A stretch of DNA of 64,000 nt. Origin: Porphyromonas cangingivalis (lineage in GTDB: Bacteria > Bacteroidota > Bacteroidia > Bacteroidales > Porphyromonadaceae). Below are positions 44,770 to 54,320 of the stretch, in pieces. Every line of letters starts with the position of its first letter. Position 1 is the first letter of the stretch. A model generated the notes under the pieces. The model worked only from the letters and a program-made list of their open reading frames with translations. It made no database searches and had not been told where the DNA came from. The stretch is taken from NCBI RefSeq assembly GCF_900638305.1, contig NZ_LR134506.1:868001-932000 (forward strand), written 5' to 3'. The position numbers and the translations under genes are program-made.

Positions 44770-46475
44770 AAATCAAGTACAAAGGCAGGATTCTCCTCTA
44801 CTTCTCGATCCTCTTTGCCCTATTTACGGCAAGCATCATCGTATTTGAGCGTTCCCAGGAGCGCAAGTTCAAGCGAGCGGTGTTGGAGGAGAAGCTCGAC
44901 ACGTATACCACCTTTATCCACAACGAAATAGAGAAAGCTGCCAGTACCCCATCGGAGGGAGCGTTCTTTGATCTGGATCTACCGAAAGAACTGCGTGTCA
45001 CCCTCATTGACAGATCGGGGAAGGTGCTTTACGACAATTCGATCTCCGATATCGGAACACTGCCCAATCACCTCGATCGTCCTGAGATCAGCGGAGCGAG
45101 CAAGCAGAAAAGGGGGCAGGACATCCGCCTATCCCTATCCAACAACATCAAGTATCTGTACTATGCCAAAGCCTACGAGGGGCTGTTCATCAGAGTGGCC
45201 CTTCCTTTCGACACGAAGCTCTCGAACGAACTGAAGTCGGACAACACTTTCTTATATTATATCATCGTCCTTTTTGTGGTCTCTCTTCTGTTTATGAACC
45301 TCTTGGCAAACCGCTTCGGGAAGTCCATCAAGCAACTTCATAGCTTTGCCACAGCTTCCGAGAGGGACGAATTACCACAGTTGTCATTCCCCGACGACGA
45401 GCTCGGAGAGATCGGACTGCGCATCACCCACAACTACAAACAACTGAAAGAAAAGCAACTCGAGATAGAGATTGAGCGTGAAAAGTTGCTACAACACGTA
45501 CACAGTTCAGAAGAAGGGATATGCTTCTTCAACAGTAGGCGCGAGGTAGAGTTTTACAACGGTCTCTTCATCCAATACCTCAACCTCCTCACCGAAGAGC
45601 CCACCAGCAACCCATCCCAACTTTTCGAAGATCCGATATTCGGCGAAGTGGATGCTTTTCTCAGATTCCCATCGGGCTCTTATCTCGAGACGGTGATCAG
45701 CAAGCACGGCAAGGTCTTCTCGCTCCATGTCAATATCTTTGAGTATGGCGGCTCCGAGATCATCCTCAACGACATCACGAAGCAGGAGAAGATGCGCCGA
45801 CTCAAACAAGAGATGACGGGCAATATCGCCCATGAGCTACGGACACCCGTCACGAGCATCCGTGGCTACCTCGAAACCCTCTTGGAGCATGATATGACAT
45901 CAGACAAGGCTCGACACTTCATCACCCAAGCCCACCGACAGACCCTCAATCTCTCCGAACTCATACAAGATATGGGGCTGATCACGAAGATGGAAGAAGC
46001 CCCGCAGTCCTTTGTCCAAGAGCACGTGAACATCATCGACATCCTAAGACGGATCAAAGAGGAATACTTCTCTCAGCTCCAAGATAGAGGCATAACAATG
46101 TCGTGGGACATCCCGGAGACCTTGTCCATACAGGGCAATACAAGTCTGATCTACTCGATTTTCCGCAACCTCACAGACAATGCCATCAAATATGCAGGGG
46201 GACAGATAGAGATTCGTATCGTCAAGTACAATGAGGACGAAGAGTATTATCACTTATCATTCTACGACAGCGGAGTAGGCATCTCGGACGAAAAGCACTT
46301 CAACAGACTTTTCGAAAGGTTCTACCGCATCACCGAGGGGCGCACACGAGACAGCGGAGGCACAGGCTTGGGACTATCTATTGTCAAGAATGCCGTCCTC
46401 CTGCATAAAGGAAGCATCACCCCTCGCAATCGTGTCGGCGGAGGTCTGGAGTTCCTCATCCGTCTGCACAAGTAA
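44766..46475 (+). CDS. PhoR-type sensor histidine kinase
   Basis: A 569-residue membrane kinase. TM1 is about 9-27 (ILLYFSILFALFTASII). A periplasmic domain of about 130 residues follows. TM2 is about 160-180 (FLYYIIVLFVVSLLFMNLL). A HAMP-like linker and a PAS-like segment lead to the H-box GNIAHELRTPVTSIRGYL, then the N box LTDNAIKYA, DSGVGISDE and GGTGLGLSIVKNA. It phosphorylates the PhoB-type partner, with which it overlaps by 4 nt. Its periplasmic domain is larger than in E. coli PhoR, so direct ligand sensing is possible. Confidence 0.88.
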   Translation: MKIKYKGRILLYFSILFALFTASIIVFERSQERKFKRAVLEEKLDTYTTFIHNEIEKAASTPSEGAFFDLDLPKELRVTLIDRSGKVLYDNSISDIGTLPNHLDRPEISGASKQKRGQDIRLSLSNNIKYLYYAKAYEGLFIRVALPFDTKLSNELKSDNTFLYYIIVLFVVSLLFMNLLANRFGKSIKQLHSFATASERDELPQLSFPDDELGEIGLRITHNYKQLKEKQLEIEIEREKLLQHVHSSEEGICFFNSRREVEFYNGLFIQYLNLLTEEPTSNPSQLFEDPIFGEVDAFLRFPSGSYLETVISKHGKVFSLHVNIFEYGGSEIILNDITKQEKMRRLKQEMTGNIAHELRTPVTSIRGYLETLLEHDMTSDKARHFITQAHRQTLNLSELIQDMGLITKMEEAPQSFVQEHVNIIDILRRIKEEYFSQLQDRGITMSWDIPETLSIQGNTSLIYSIFRNLTDNAIKYAGGQIEIRIVKYNEDEEYYHLSFYDSGVGISDEKHFNRLFERFYRITEGRTRDSGGTGLGLSIVKNAVLLHKGSITPRNRVGGGLEFLIRLHK

Positions 46476-46515
46476 TGGTCTCTCCTTGGGTGAGCGAGCG
46501 ATCACATATGGTATA

Positions 46516-46581
46516 AGGTAAACTTTCTGTCGAGAGACAGAAAACATTCCGTCACGGGATAGAAAGTATTCTGTCGAGGAG
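46516..46581. repeat. Array of three tandem 22-nt degenerate repeats downstream of phoR
   Basis: Units are 46516-46537, 46538-46559 and 46560-46581; the last contains AGAAAGTATTCTGTCG, identical over 16 nt to the third unit of the pstS array. Units 1 and 2 include the inverted repeat TTTCTGTC/GACAGAAA. The rest of the gap up to 46680 shows no gene. Confidence 0.7.
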
Positions 46582-46680
46582 CAAAATGTAGACAAAGGGC
46601 TGACAGATACAAACAGCACCCGACATTGACGATGTCATAGTCGTGGTGCTGCATGCATCACTTTTTATGGTCCGAAAGGT

Positions 46681-47352
46681 TCAGATCAAACACTCGAGCT
46701 TAAACCTATCGAGTACTCGAATTTCCTTCTTGTTCCACTCGATGACGCCATCGCTTACGAGTTCACCGATCGTGCGAGAAAGAGATGGTCGTTGGACTCC
46801 GAAGTGTTCGGCCAACTGTGTCAGAGTGCGTGAGAGGCGAAATGAGGGGGTCTGCGGTCTCGTGTTCTCGAGGATGAAAAGAGCCAACTTTCCTTTCAAA
46901 CTCTTGATCGACATCATCTGCACCTTGTTGGACAAGAAGACAGCTATGTTCGACATCAAGCGCATAAAATTGAGCAAAAGACGTTCATTAGCATTCATCT
47001 CCGAGAGCCACTTGATCCTATCTATCACGTAGACAGTGGTATCTTCGGCTGCTATGACATCAACAGGAAACATATTGCGGTCGGCAAAAAGGAAGGCGGG
47101 CGCAAGCGGGCGCAAGGCTTCAATGAAGTCGATCTCGACAACATTGCCCTCCTTGGTGATCATCTCCGTACGCACAAATCCCGACACCGGCAGCAACAAC
47201 TGCACGACAGGATCGCCCTGTCTCACGATGTACTCACCCTTGGCATAGACCTTAATCACCGTGGTGCATCGCTCCAAGATGGTGATGGCATCTTCGTTGG
47301 TGAGTCCGATAAAGAGGGGGCCGGCAGTGATATTGATGTCTTGCAGTCTCAT
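46681..47352 (-). CDS. Crp/Fnr family transcription regulator
   Basis: A 223-residue regulator with an N-terminal cyclic-nucleotide-binding-like beta-roll (about 20-120, YAKGEYIVRQGDPVVQLLLP), a long dimerisation helix and a C-terminal helix-turn-helix (LAEHFGVQRPSLSRTIGEL). There is no cysteine cluster like that of FNR, so it is not an iron-sulfur oxygen sensor. The ligand is unknown; Porphyromonas HcpR-like haem/NO regulators are one candidate group. It is the last gene of the ricT-gldH-crp cluster, 28 nt after gldH. Confidence 0.85.
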   Translation of the reverse strand: MRLQDINITAGPLFIGLTNEDAITILERCTTVIKVYAKGEYIVRQGDPVVQLLLPVSGFVRTEMITKEGNVVEIDFIEALRPLAPAFLFADRNMFPVDVIAAEDTTVYVIDRIKWLSEMNANERLLLNFMRLMSNIAVFLSNKVQMMSIKSLKGKLALFILENTRPQTPSFRLSRTLTQLAEHFGVQRPSLSRTIGELVSDGVIEWNKKEIRVLDRFKLECLI

Positions 47353-47380
47353 AATTCACCTTTGATTAAAGAAACATTAT

Positions 47381-47878
47381 TCAGTCTCCTCTCTTGTTCT
47401 CAGAGAAGTCCACGATGAGCCCCATCTCGACCACACCCACAAGTAAAGTATCTTGTGAAAGATGTCTCAAACTTATCGTGTAAAGTCCAGATGTGGGAAA
47501 CTTACGAGCCTCATCGATTGTATAAGCAGTCTGAAAGATATTGTAACCCGTATGTGCCATGAGCTTATCAGGAGCTTCGAGAGACCACATTACGGTCTTT
47601 ACATCGAAGTGTCTATGAGGATCTTCGTAGACTATACCGATCGGCAGAGTCTTTAGTTCGAACTCGGGTGAGTACCTCAAAGATGCCGTGATCGTGTATG
47701 TCTTGGTCGTGTCCGTCACGTAGAATGAGTAAAACAACTCGTCACTCATCCCCCACCCTTCAGGAGTGATCGTCCTGTACTCCGAATATACCCTCGGTCT
47801 GATGCAGGCAGAAACAAGGAGGATGAGCAACAATAAGCTACTCATCCTTAATTTCTTATATCTACACCATGCTGTCAT
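47381..47878 (-). CDS. gldH: GldH family lipoprotein
   Basis: A lipoprotein of about 165 residues with lipobox LILLVSAC and a beta-rich body (YRTITPEGWGMSDELFYSFY through VVEMGLIVDF). I recognise the GldH family, named from gliding motility in flavobacteria but retained in non-gliding Bacteroidales next to the PSP1-domain gene, as here. Its function in such species is unknown. The ATG at 47878 gives a normal signal peptide; a longer start at 47911 is possible and would bring it 6 nt from the ricT stop. Confidence 0.8.
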   Translation of the reverse strand: MTAWCRYKKLRMSSLLLLILLVSACIRPRVYSEYRTITPEGWGMSDELFYSFYVTDTTKTYTITASLRYSPEFELKTLPIGIVYEDPHRHFDVKTVMWSLEAPDKLMAHTGYNIFQTAYTIDEARKFPTSGLYTISLRHLSQDTLLVGVVEMGLIVDFSENKRGD

Positions 47879-47917
47879 ACCCGAGTATCCGATGAACTGC
47901 CCCATATCCAAGGGAGA

Positions 47918-49210
47918 TCAGTTCTCCTTAGATGCCTGTTCCTTATTTCGAGGTCTTTGTTCACCCTCTTCGCGCTGGCGAGATCTGGAGTTACGACCAT
48001 TTCGAGAGGACTTGTGCCTATTGCCGTTTTGCTCTCCGCCATGATGCTCTTGTGCAGAAGCACGAGGAGTTGCTTTTTCTCCGGACTTGCTCTCTTCCCC
48101 CCCATTAGCTTTCCTTCTGCCCTTGCCCTTACGGCGTGGCACAGCATCGAATCTGGTGAGACTATTCTCATCAAGGATGTCGGTAGAGTGGCTCTGTCGC
48201 TGTGTACTCTCCTCATCCAGAAGGAGAGAAAACGGCTTGTCGCCCCTCTTGTTCATATTGAGAATCTGAAACACCCTATGTGTCGGCAGTGCTACGATCT
48301 CACTACCCTCCTTGGGATTCTTGTTCACATAATATACGGTACTTGAGAGGGCATCGCTCTTGAAGTGACGGAACACGCCCTGCTCTGTCTCCAACTCAAT
48401 CTCACGAGACGGCATACGCTTCTGAGCTTCATAGTAGACATCTACCTCGTAGTTGAGACAACACTTCAACTTGGCACACTGCCCGGCGAGCTTCTGAGGG
48501 TTCATCGACAAGTCTTGGAGCCTGGCAGCATTGGTGCCGACAGAGACAAAGTTGGTCATAAATCCGGAGCAACACAGCTGTCTCCCACAAGGCCCTATCC
48601 CTCCGATTCGTGCAGCCTCTTGACGAGCCCCGATCTGCTTCATCTCGATACGGACATGGAAGGCTTCGGCCAGCTTCTTGATGAGCTGTCTGAAGTCCAC
48701 ACGACCATCAGCGATGTAATAGAAGATGGCCTTCTGCCCATCCCCCTGATACTCTACATCACCGATCTTCATGTCCAGTCCGAGATCAATTGCTATCTGA
48801 CGAGAGCGTATCATCGTCTCATGTTCGAGAGCCTTGCATTCCTCAAACTTCTCGATGTCCGTAGGTTTAGCGATGCGGTAGATGCGTTTCGGCTCACCAT
48901 TGTTGCGAAAGTTTGCTTTTCTCATCTGGAGTTCGACCAGTTTTCCTGTCAGCGACACTGTACCTATGTCATGTCCGGGCGTAGCTTCGACAGCCACAAC
49001 ATCCCCCTTAAAAAGAGGGAGTTTCAAGCTATTCAGATAATACCCCTTACGAGTGTTCTTGAACTGTACTTCGACATAGTCTTCGACGTTGCAGCCCTTC
49101 GGCAGATCACTGAGGTAATCGAATGTATTTAATTTGGTCTTCATACAACCACAACAACCTTGAGCAGTCATTCTGTTACACGAAGAGCCATTATTATCTT
49201 TGAATTTCAT
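47918..49210 (-). CDS. PSP1 domain protein (RicT/YaaT-like)
   Basis: A 430-residue protein with a central PSP1 domain (about 55-265), related to Bacillus RicT, part of an iron-sulfur Ric complex affecting RNA processing. Cysteine clusters are striking: GCCGCMK near the N-terminus, and IGPCGRQLCCSGF and CAKLKCCLNYE in the core, enough to bind Fe-S clusters. The C-terminal ~85 residues are low-complexity and basic (RRKGKGRRKANGGEES and similar), probably RNA-binding or disordered. It heads the ricT-gldH-crp group; in Bacteroidetes it is regularly found beside gldH. Confidence 0.88.
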   Translation of the reverse strand: MKFKDNNGSSCNRMTAQGCCGCMKTKLNTFDYLSDLPKGCNVEDYVEVQFKNTRKGYYLNSLKLPLFKGDVVAVEATPGHDIGTVSLTGKLVELQMRKANFRNNGEPKRIYRIAKPTDIEKFEECKALEHETMIRSRQIAIDLGLDMKIGDVEYQGDGQKAIFYYIADGRVDFRQLIKKLAEAFHVRIEMKQIGARQEAARIGGIGPCGRQLCCSGFMTNFVSVGTNAARLQDLSMNPQKLAGQCAKLKCCLNYEVDVYYEAQKRMPSREIELETEQGVFRHFKSDALSSTVYYVNKNPKEGSEIVALPTHRVFQILNMNKRGDKPFSLLLDEESTQRQSHSTDILDENSLTRFDAVPRRKGKGRRKANGGEESKSGEKATPRASAQEHHGGEQNGNRHKSSRNGRNSRSRQREEGEQRPRNKEQASKEN

Positions 49211-49271
49211 TTATTCTATTTCAAATGTTTGATGTCATTGAGGATCAGTCTCCCCAACAGCCTAATGCATA

Positions 49272-49279
49272 CAAATTTA
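49272..49279 (-). promoter_or_regulatory. -7 element for the ricT operon
   Basis: On the minus strand this reads TAAATTTG, 61 nt before the ricT ATG. The remaining ~370-nt divergent gap holds no other gene. Confidence 0.5.
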
Positions 49280-49521
49280 CTCTTTTTCCACGAAAGTATG
49301 TCGAATATGGTTTTTATACCTAAATATTTCGGAGAAAATAGGGAGCTGTCCTATTTTAACGAAGATGCCTAAACCCTGATGGTATCTCGGATGACTCTTT
49401 TCAGAATTTATGTAGGCCACACCAAAGAAGGTTGTACACTCACAGACACCACACATACCCACATTTAGGTATTTGCATCAAATTAGATATCAAACAATTA
49501 CACAATTCCACACATAAGTAA

Positions 49522-49529
49522 TAACTTTG
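49522..49529 (+). promoter_or_regulatory. -7 element for the TonB receptor gene
   Basis: TAACTTTG, 50 nt before the ATG at 49580. The -33 region has only a weak match. Confidence 0.55.
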
Positions 49530-49579
49530 CGGCGCAGATGCACAAAATTAACAACCTATAACTACACAATTTCATCATT

Positions 49580-52186
49580 ATGAAAGGACACTATCTATTA
49601 GTGCTTGCGGCGATGATGGGACTTGGGGCTCCTGCCATGATCAGCAAAGCGGACACTCCGAACACCCAAAAACAACGCCCAATGACCGACGCAAATATCA
49701 TCGGACATGTGTTGGACAAAGTCACCGGAGAACACATTCCCGGCATAGCTATCTCTATCAAGGGGACAAGCTACGGCACAACAACCGACCGCTCGGGTCA
49801 CTTTTACCTCAGACACCTCAAGCCCGGCACCGTCACTGTACGTATGCAGGGTGTGGGCTACCTCACACAAGAGAGAGTCATCACAATAGAAAAGGGTAAG
49901 ACCGTCGAAGTCAACTTCTATGCCGAAGAGGATGTACTCAACCTCGATGAGGTCGTGGTCTCTTCCAACCGTCAGGCGACCCTACGCAAGTTCGCTCCCA
50001 CTCTGGTCAGTGTTATAGATGATAAGATCTTCAGTGCGGCGAATGCAGTAAACCTCGCACAAGGCCTTACGTTTCAGCCAGGTATCCGTGTCGAAAACAA
50101 CTGTCAGAACTGTGGCTTCAACCAAGTACGTATCAATGGTTTGGACGGTAGGTTTTCACAAATCCTCATCGACAGCCGTGCGATCTTCAGTTCGCTGGCA
50201 GGGGTATATGGTCTCGAGCAACTACCTGCCAATATGATTGACCGAGTCGAAGTCGTCCGCGGTGGTGGCTCTGCCCTCTACGGTTCAAGTGCCATCGCCG
50301 GTGTCATCAATATCATCACCAAAGATCCGACACAAAACAGCTTCACTTATCACCAAAACCTTACAATGACAGGTGGCAATAAGGCTGACAACACACTCGG
50401 CTTCAATGCTTCGGTCATCGGTGCAGACAGCCGTATAGGTGCCATGATCTTCGGTCAGACCCGTGCCCGCAACGATTGGGATGCCAACGGCGACGGCTTC
50501 AGCGAGATCGGTAAGATCTCCAGCCGTTCTTTGGGTGCTCGCACTTACTTCAGCATCTCGGGACAAGATCGTGTCGTGGCAGAGGTACACGCCCTCCAAG
50601 AGTCGCGCCGTGGTGGAGATCGCCTCGATCTTCCGGTACAAGCGGCTTCGGTAGCAGAGAGTACCGATCACACGGTCTATAGTGGTAATGTGAAGTACGA
50701 CCATTTCTCCGAAAACACCAAGCACCACCTGCAACTCTACGCTTCGGGACAGGCTATCGACAGAGGCAGTTACTACGGTGGTGTGGGCGACGCTGCACTC
50801 AAAAAGTTGGGTACAAGTGAACAAGAATTTGGTGTCAACTTCGGAGACACCAAGGGTCGTACTTACCTCGTAGGAGCACAGTACACGTATGAATTCGACA
50901 AGTTGCTCTTCATGCCTGCACAACTCCTCCTCGGTGCAGAGTACAACTACGACAGTCTCAATGATGTGATGCCACTACGTTTGTTCGAAAAGAATGACAA
51001 AGACGAGCAGCTCTTCCCTCCTATCAATCAGACCATACAAGTATGGAGCCAGATGGGTCAGATCGAGTGGAAAAACGATATGTTCACCTTCCTCCTCGGT
51101 GCTCGTCTCGATGAGAACTCTGCGGTGAAAAGCAAAAGCGGTGGCATCAAGCCCATCCTCAGCCCTCGTGCAACATTGAGATACAACCCAAGCGAGATGT
51201 TCAACTTCAGAGCGACTTATGCCAAGGGCTTCCGTGCCCCTCAGGTATTTGACGAAGACCTCCACGTAGGTGTCGTCGGTGGTGAAGCTCAGAGAGTGGA
51301 AAATGCGCTCGACCTCAATCCCGAATACAGCCACAGCTTCAGCCTCAGTTCGGATATGTACTTCCGCATAGGTGAAGTGAAAGCAAACCTCCTTGTCGAA
51401 GGCTTCTATACCAAACTCGTGGGTGCTTTCAACAATGAAGAAATCGAACAGAAGAATGGCATCACATTCTTCAAAAGAGTCAACGGCTCCGATGCCAATG
51501 TCTACGGTATCAACATCGAAGGTCGTCTCGCATGGGACAAACTCACTCTCCAAGGAGGCTTGACGCTCGCAAAGAGCCAATGGGAATACGAGCAGGAATG
51601 GGGTAACCGCAGTCTCCTCGTCGGTGAGACAGAAGATAACTTCAAGAACATTGACACCGGCGTCGAGCATGGTGCAACCACCCTTGAAGGCTTCGTACAG
51701 ACAAAGGATGGCGAAGCGGTAAGCTACACTCAAATCGGCTTAAATACCAAGGAGATGCTCCGCACACCAAATGTTTACGGTTACTTCACCATCGGCTACA
51801 ATCCTATCAAAATGCTCAACCTCTCTTTGACTGGTAACTACACAGGTCAGATGTTTGTCCCTCACACCATAGAAATCGGTAGAGGTTCAGCGACAACCGA
51901 CATCGAACTCATCAAGCAAAACCAGCGCCCCGACACGAGAGGTGAGGATCAAGCACCACGCTGGGACAGACTCGAGAAGTCGCCATCGTTCTTCGATCTC
52001 GGTGCGAAGATATCTTATGACATCCCGATCTTCGCTTCGTCCAACCTCCAGCTCTACATCGGGATGAACAACATCCTCAATGCCTTCCAAAAAGACTTCG
52101 ACTCTTTCGGATTCAGAGATAGTGGCTACATCTATGGACCTACACTCCCGAGATCTTACTATGCAGGGTTGAAGCTCAACATCTGA
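49580..52186 (+). CDS. TonB-dependent outer-membrane receptor
   Basis: An 868-residue receptor with signal peptide (MKGHYLLVLAAMMGLGAPA). A carboxypeptidase-regulatory-like domain (about 39-115, GHVLDKVTGEHIPGIAISIK) is followed by the TonB box region (LDEVVVSSN) and the plug (QILIDSRAIFSSLAGVYGLE, VEVVRGGGSALYGSSAIAGV). The 22-strand barrel ends in YYAGLKLNI. The plug has a CQNCGF motif. It resembles BtuB/HmuR-type receptors rather than the SusC glycan group: there is no SusD-like partner. The substrate (a haem, cobalamin or metal complex) cannot be fixed from sequence. It is monocistronic. Confidence 0.92.
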   Translation: MKGHYLLVLAAMMGLGAPAMISKADTPNTQKQRPMTDANIIGHVLDKVTGEHIPGIAISIKGTSYGTTTDRSGHFYLRHLKPGTVTVRMQGVGYLTQERVITIEKGKTVEVNFYAEEDVLNLDEVVVSSNRQATLRKFAPTLVSVIDDKIFSAANAVNLAQGLTFQPGIRVENNCQNCGFNQVRINGLDGRFSQILIDSRAIFSSLAGVYGLEQLPANMIDRVEVVRGGGSALYGSSAIAGVINIITKDPTQNSFTYHQNLTMTGGNKADNTLGFNASVIGADSRIGAMIFGQTRARNDWDANGDGFSEIGKISSRSLGARTYFSISGQDRVVAEVHALQESRRGGDRLDLPVQAASVAESTDHTVYSGNVKYDHFSENTKHHLQLYASGQAIDRGSYYGGVGDAALKKLGTSEQEFGVNFGDTKGRTYLVGAQYTYEFDKLLFMPAQLLLGAEYNYDSLNDVMPLRLFEKNDKDEQLFPPINQTIQVWSQMGQIEWKNDMFTFLLGARLDENSAVKSKSGGIKPILSPRATLRYNPSEMFNFRATYAKGFRAPQVFDEDLHVGVVGGEAQRVENALDLNPEYSHSFSLSSDMYFRIGEVKANLLVEGFYTKLVGAFNNEEIEQKNGITFFKRVNGSDANVYGINIEGRLAWDKLTLQGGLTLAKSQWEYEQEWGNRSLLVGETEDNFKNIDTGVEHGATTLEGFVQTKDGEAVSYTQIGLNTKEMLRTPNVYGYFTIGYNPIKMLNLSLTGNYTGQMFVPHTIEIGRGSATTDIELIKQNQRPDTRGEDQAPRWDRLEKSPSFFDLGAKISYDIPIFASSNLQLYIGMNNILNAFQKDFDSFGFRDSGYIYGPTLPRSYYAGLKLNI

Positions 52187-52213
52187 TACCTCTTGAGATA
52201 ACCCGATCAGCAT

Positions 52214-52266
52214 AAGAGGCTGTGTCGTGGCGTATGACAAATACGCAGACGACACGGCCTCTTTCT
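52214..52266 (+). terminator. Intrinsic terminator after the TonB receptor gene
   Basis: AGAGGC-GTGTCGT pairs with ACGACAC-GCCTCT, with an inner GCGTA/TACGC stem, followed by TTTCTTT. It is 30 nt after the stop codon. Confidence 0.8.
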
Positions 52267-52390
52267 TTGGCTCATTCATAAGGAAGGCATCCCCTCTCGT
52301 TCCGCAAGTCACAGAGTTGTACAACCTTTTTTTCATAGTATGATATTGAGAGCAAGGGAGGTGCTTGAGAGGATATTAGCCGATTTTTGC

Positions 52391-52398
52391 TATTTTTG
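52391..52398 (+). promoter_or_regulatory. prfB -7 element
   Basis: TATTTTTG, 38 nt before the prfB ATG. A TTGA 21 nt upstream may be the -33 element. Confidence 0.55.
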
Positions 52399-52435
52399 CA
52401 GGGAAATTAGACGAATTCATTTATAACCAATCAAT

Positions 52436-53549
52436 ATGATTACATCAGACCAACTAAGTCAATTGTTGGAGCGCCGAGATGCGCTGAGGGGGTATCTTTG
52501 ACATCGACCAGAAGAGAATACAGCTGGAAGAAGAAGAGATAAGAACCCAAGACCCACATTTTTGGGACGATCCCAAGAAAGCCGAAGCACATATGCAGAT
52601 CATCAAGTCCCTGAAGAACTGGATAGAGGGATTTGAGAACGTAGATAGCATCGTCGAGGAGACCAAGCTTTCCCTCGACTTCTACAAAGAAGAGCTCGTC
52701 ACAGAGGCCGAAGTGGACGAGAACTATGCCAACGCACTGAAGAAAGTCGAGGAACTCGAACTTCGCAATATGCTCCGTCGAGAAGAAGACCGTCTCGGGG
52801 CAGTCCTCAAGATCAACTCCGGTGCCGGTGGTACCGAGGGTCAGGACTGGGCCTCGATGTTGGCACGTCTCTACCAACGTTGGTGTGAGGCACACAACTA
52901 CAAAGTCACCATCACCAACTGGCAGGATGGGGATGAGGCGGGCATCAAGACAGCTACCCTTCAGATCGAAGGAGATATGGCATATGGTTTCCTCAAGAGC
53001 GAAAACGGGGTGCACCGTCTTGTACGTGTCTCTCCGTACAATGCCCAAGGAAAGCGTATGACTTCGTTTGCTTCAGTCTTCGTCGTTCCCCTCGTGGACG
53101 ATACCATCGAGATTGAAGTCAACCCTGCCAATATATCTTGGGATACCTTCCGAAGCGGTGGTGCGGGTGGACAGAACGTCAACAAGGTCGAGACCGGAGT
53201 GCGCCTTCGTTATATGTACACAGACCCGGACACTAAGGAAGAGAGGGAGATCATCATCGAAAATACAGAGAGCCGTTCGCAGCTCAACAATAGAGAGAAT
53301 GCCATGCGACTCCTCAAGAGCCAACTCTATGACCTTGAGCTCGAACGTCGTCGCAAGGCTCAGGCTTCAATCGAAGACTCCAAGTTGAAGATCGAATGGG
53401 GCTCACAGATCCGCAGTTACGTTTTCGATGACAGACGCGTCAAGGATCACCGCACCAACTACCAGACCAGTGATGTGAACAAGGTGATGGACGGCGAGAT
53501 CGACGACTTCATCAAGGCTTACCTCATGGAGTTCGGTGGTGGTGAATAA
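52436..53549 (+). CDS. prfB: Peptide chain release factor 2 with programmed +1 frameshift
   Basis: Translation starts at ATG 52436 and meets an in-frame TGA at 52499-52501 after 21 codons. The site AGGGGGTATCTTTGAC is the same as in E. coli: a Shine-Dalgarno-like AGGGGG upstream, slippery CTT, then TGAC. Shifting +1 (skipping T52499) continues from GAC at 52500 to the stop at 53547-53549, giving about 370 residues, the normal RF2 length. The GGQ motif is in SGGAGGQNVNKVETGVRL and reads UGA/UAA through the usual anticodon-like region. RF2 thus controls its own synthesis. It is modified by PrmC, encoded at 5198. efp follows 52 nt downstream. Confidence 0.95.
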
Positions 53550-53601
53550 CACTACATTCATTAAAAGAATCTGTAAATACAAATAAATAAACCAATTATC
53601 T

Positions 53602-54168
53602 ATGGCTACTACAGCAGACTTTAGAAATGGCATGTGCCTCGATATCGATGGAAGCTACTACTTCATCGTCGAATTTCTTCACGTAAAGCCCGGTAAAGGT
53701 CCGGCTTTCGTACGTACAAAGCTCAAAAACGTGGAGACTGGTCGTGTCCTCGACAAGACTTGGAACTCAGGTGTCAAGGTTGAAGAGGTACGTATCGAAC
53801 GTCGTCCATACCAATACCTTTACAAGGATGAGATGGGGCTAAACTTCATGCACCCTGAGACATTCGATCAGATCCAGATCCCAGCCCAGAGCATCACAGG
53901 TGTAGACTTCCTAAAAGAAGGAGATATGGTCGAAGCTATGGTGCACGCTGCGAGCGAAACCATCCTTACTTGCGAACTACCAACTCACGTCACCCTCGAA
54001 GTGACTTACACAGAACCGGGCATCAAGGGCGACACAGCGACCAACACCCTCAAACCTGCGACTGTGGAAACCGGTGCAGAAGTACGTGTACCCCTCTTCA
54101 TCGAGACAGGTGAAAGGATCATCATCGACACAAGAGACGGCTCTTACCAAGGTCGCTCAAAGGAATAA
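53602..54168 (+). CDS. efp: Elongation factor P
   Basis: A 188-residue, three-domain protein that relieves ribosome stalling at polyproline stretches. The N-terminal KOW-like domain carries the loop [11 protein letters not shown], whose Lys is the modification site in many bacteria. The OB domains end with [19 protein letters not shown] and [14 protein letters not shown], a classic EF-P C-terminus. No epmA/epmB-like modification genes are in the window. It probably shares a transcript with prfB. Confidence 0.96.
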   Translation: MATTADFRNGMCLDIDGSYYFIVEFLHVKPGKGPAFVRTKLKNVETGRVLDKTWNSGVKVEEVRIERRPYQYLYKDEMGLNFMHPETFDQIQIPAQSITGVDFLKEGDMVEAMVHAASETILTCELPTHVTLEVTYTEPGIKGDTATNTLKPATVETGAEVRVPLFIETGERIIIDTRDGSYQGRSKE

Positions 54169-54199
54169 GTATCCGTCTACCCACCAATGGGATGACGTC

Positions 54200-54247
54200 A
54201 AAAAAGGTCGTTGTCGAAAAGCTCACTTTTCGACAACGACCTTTTTT
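54200..54247 (+). terminator. Strong terminator after efp
   Basis: AAAAAAGGTCGTTGTCGAAAA pairs perfectly with its complement (TTTTCGACAACGACC plus T-run), about 30 nt after the efp stop. The 330 nt that follow hold only the next promoter. Confidence 0.9.
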
Positions 54248-54320
54248 CGTTTCTGATCATCTCGGCATTCTGTCGTACTATACATACTTGTCTCCAGAAG
54301 CAAGATCTGTAGTATTATCT

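Noticed and set aside
52440-53048. Minus-strand open frame of 202 codons across the start of prfB
   Set aside because: It is antisense to the conserved RF2 sequence and has no protein similarity; the prfB frame with its frameshift explains the region.
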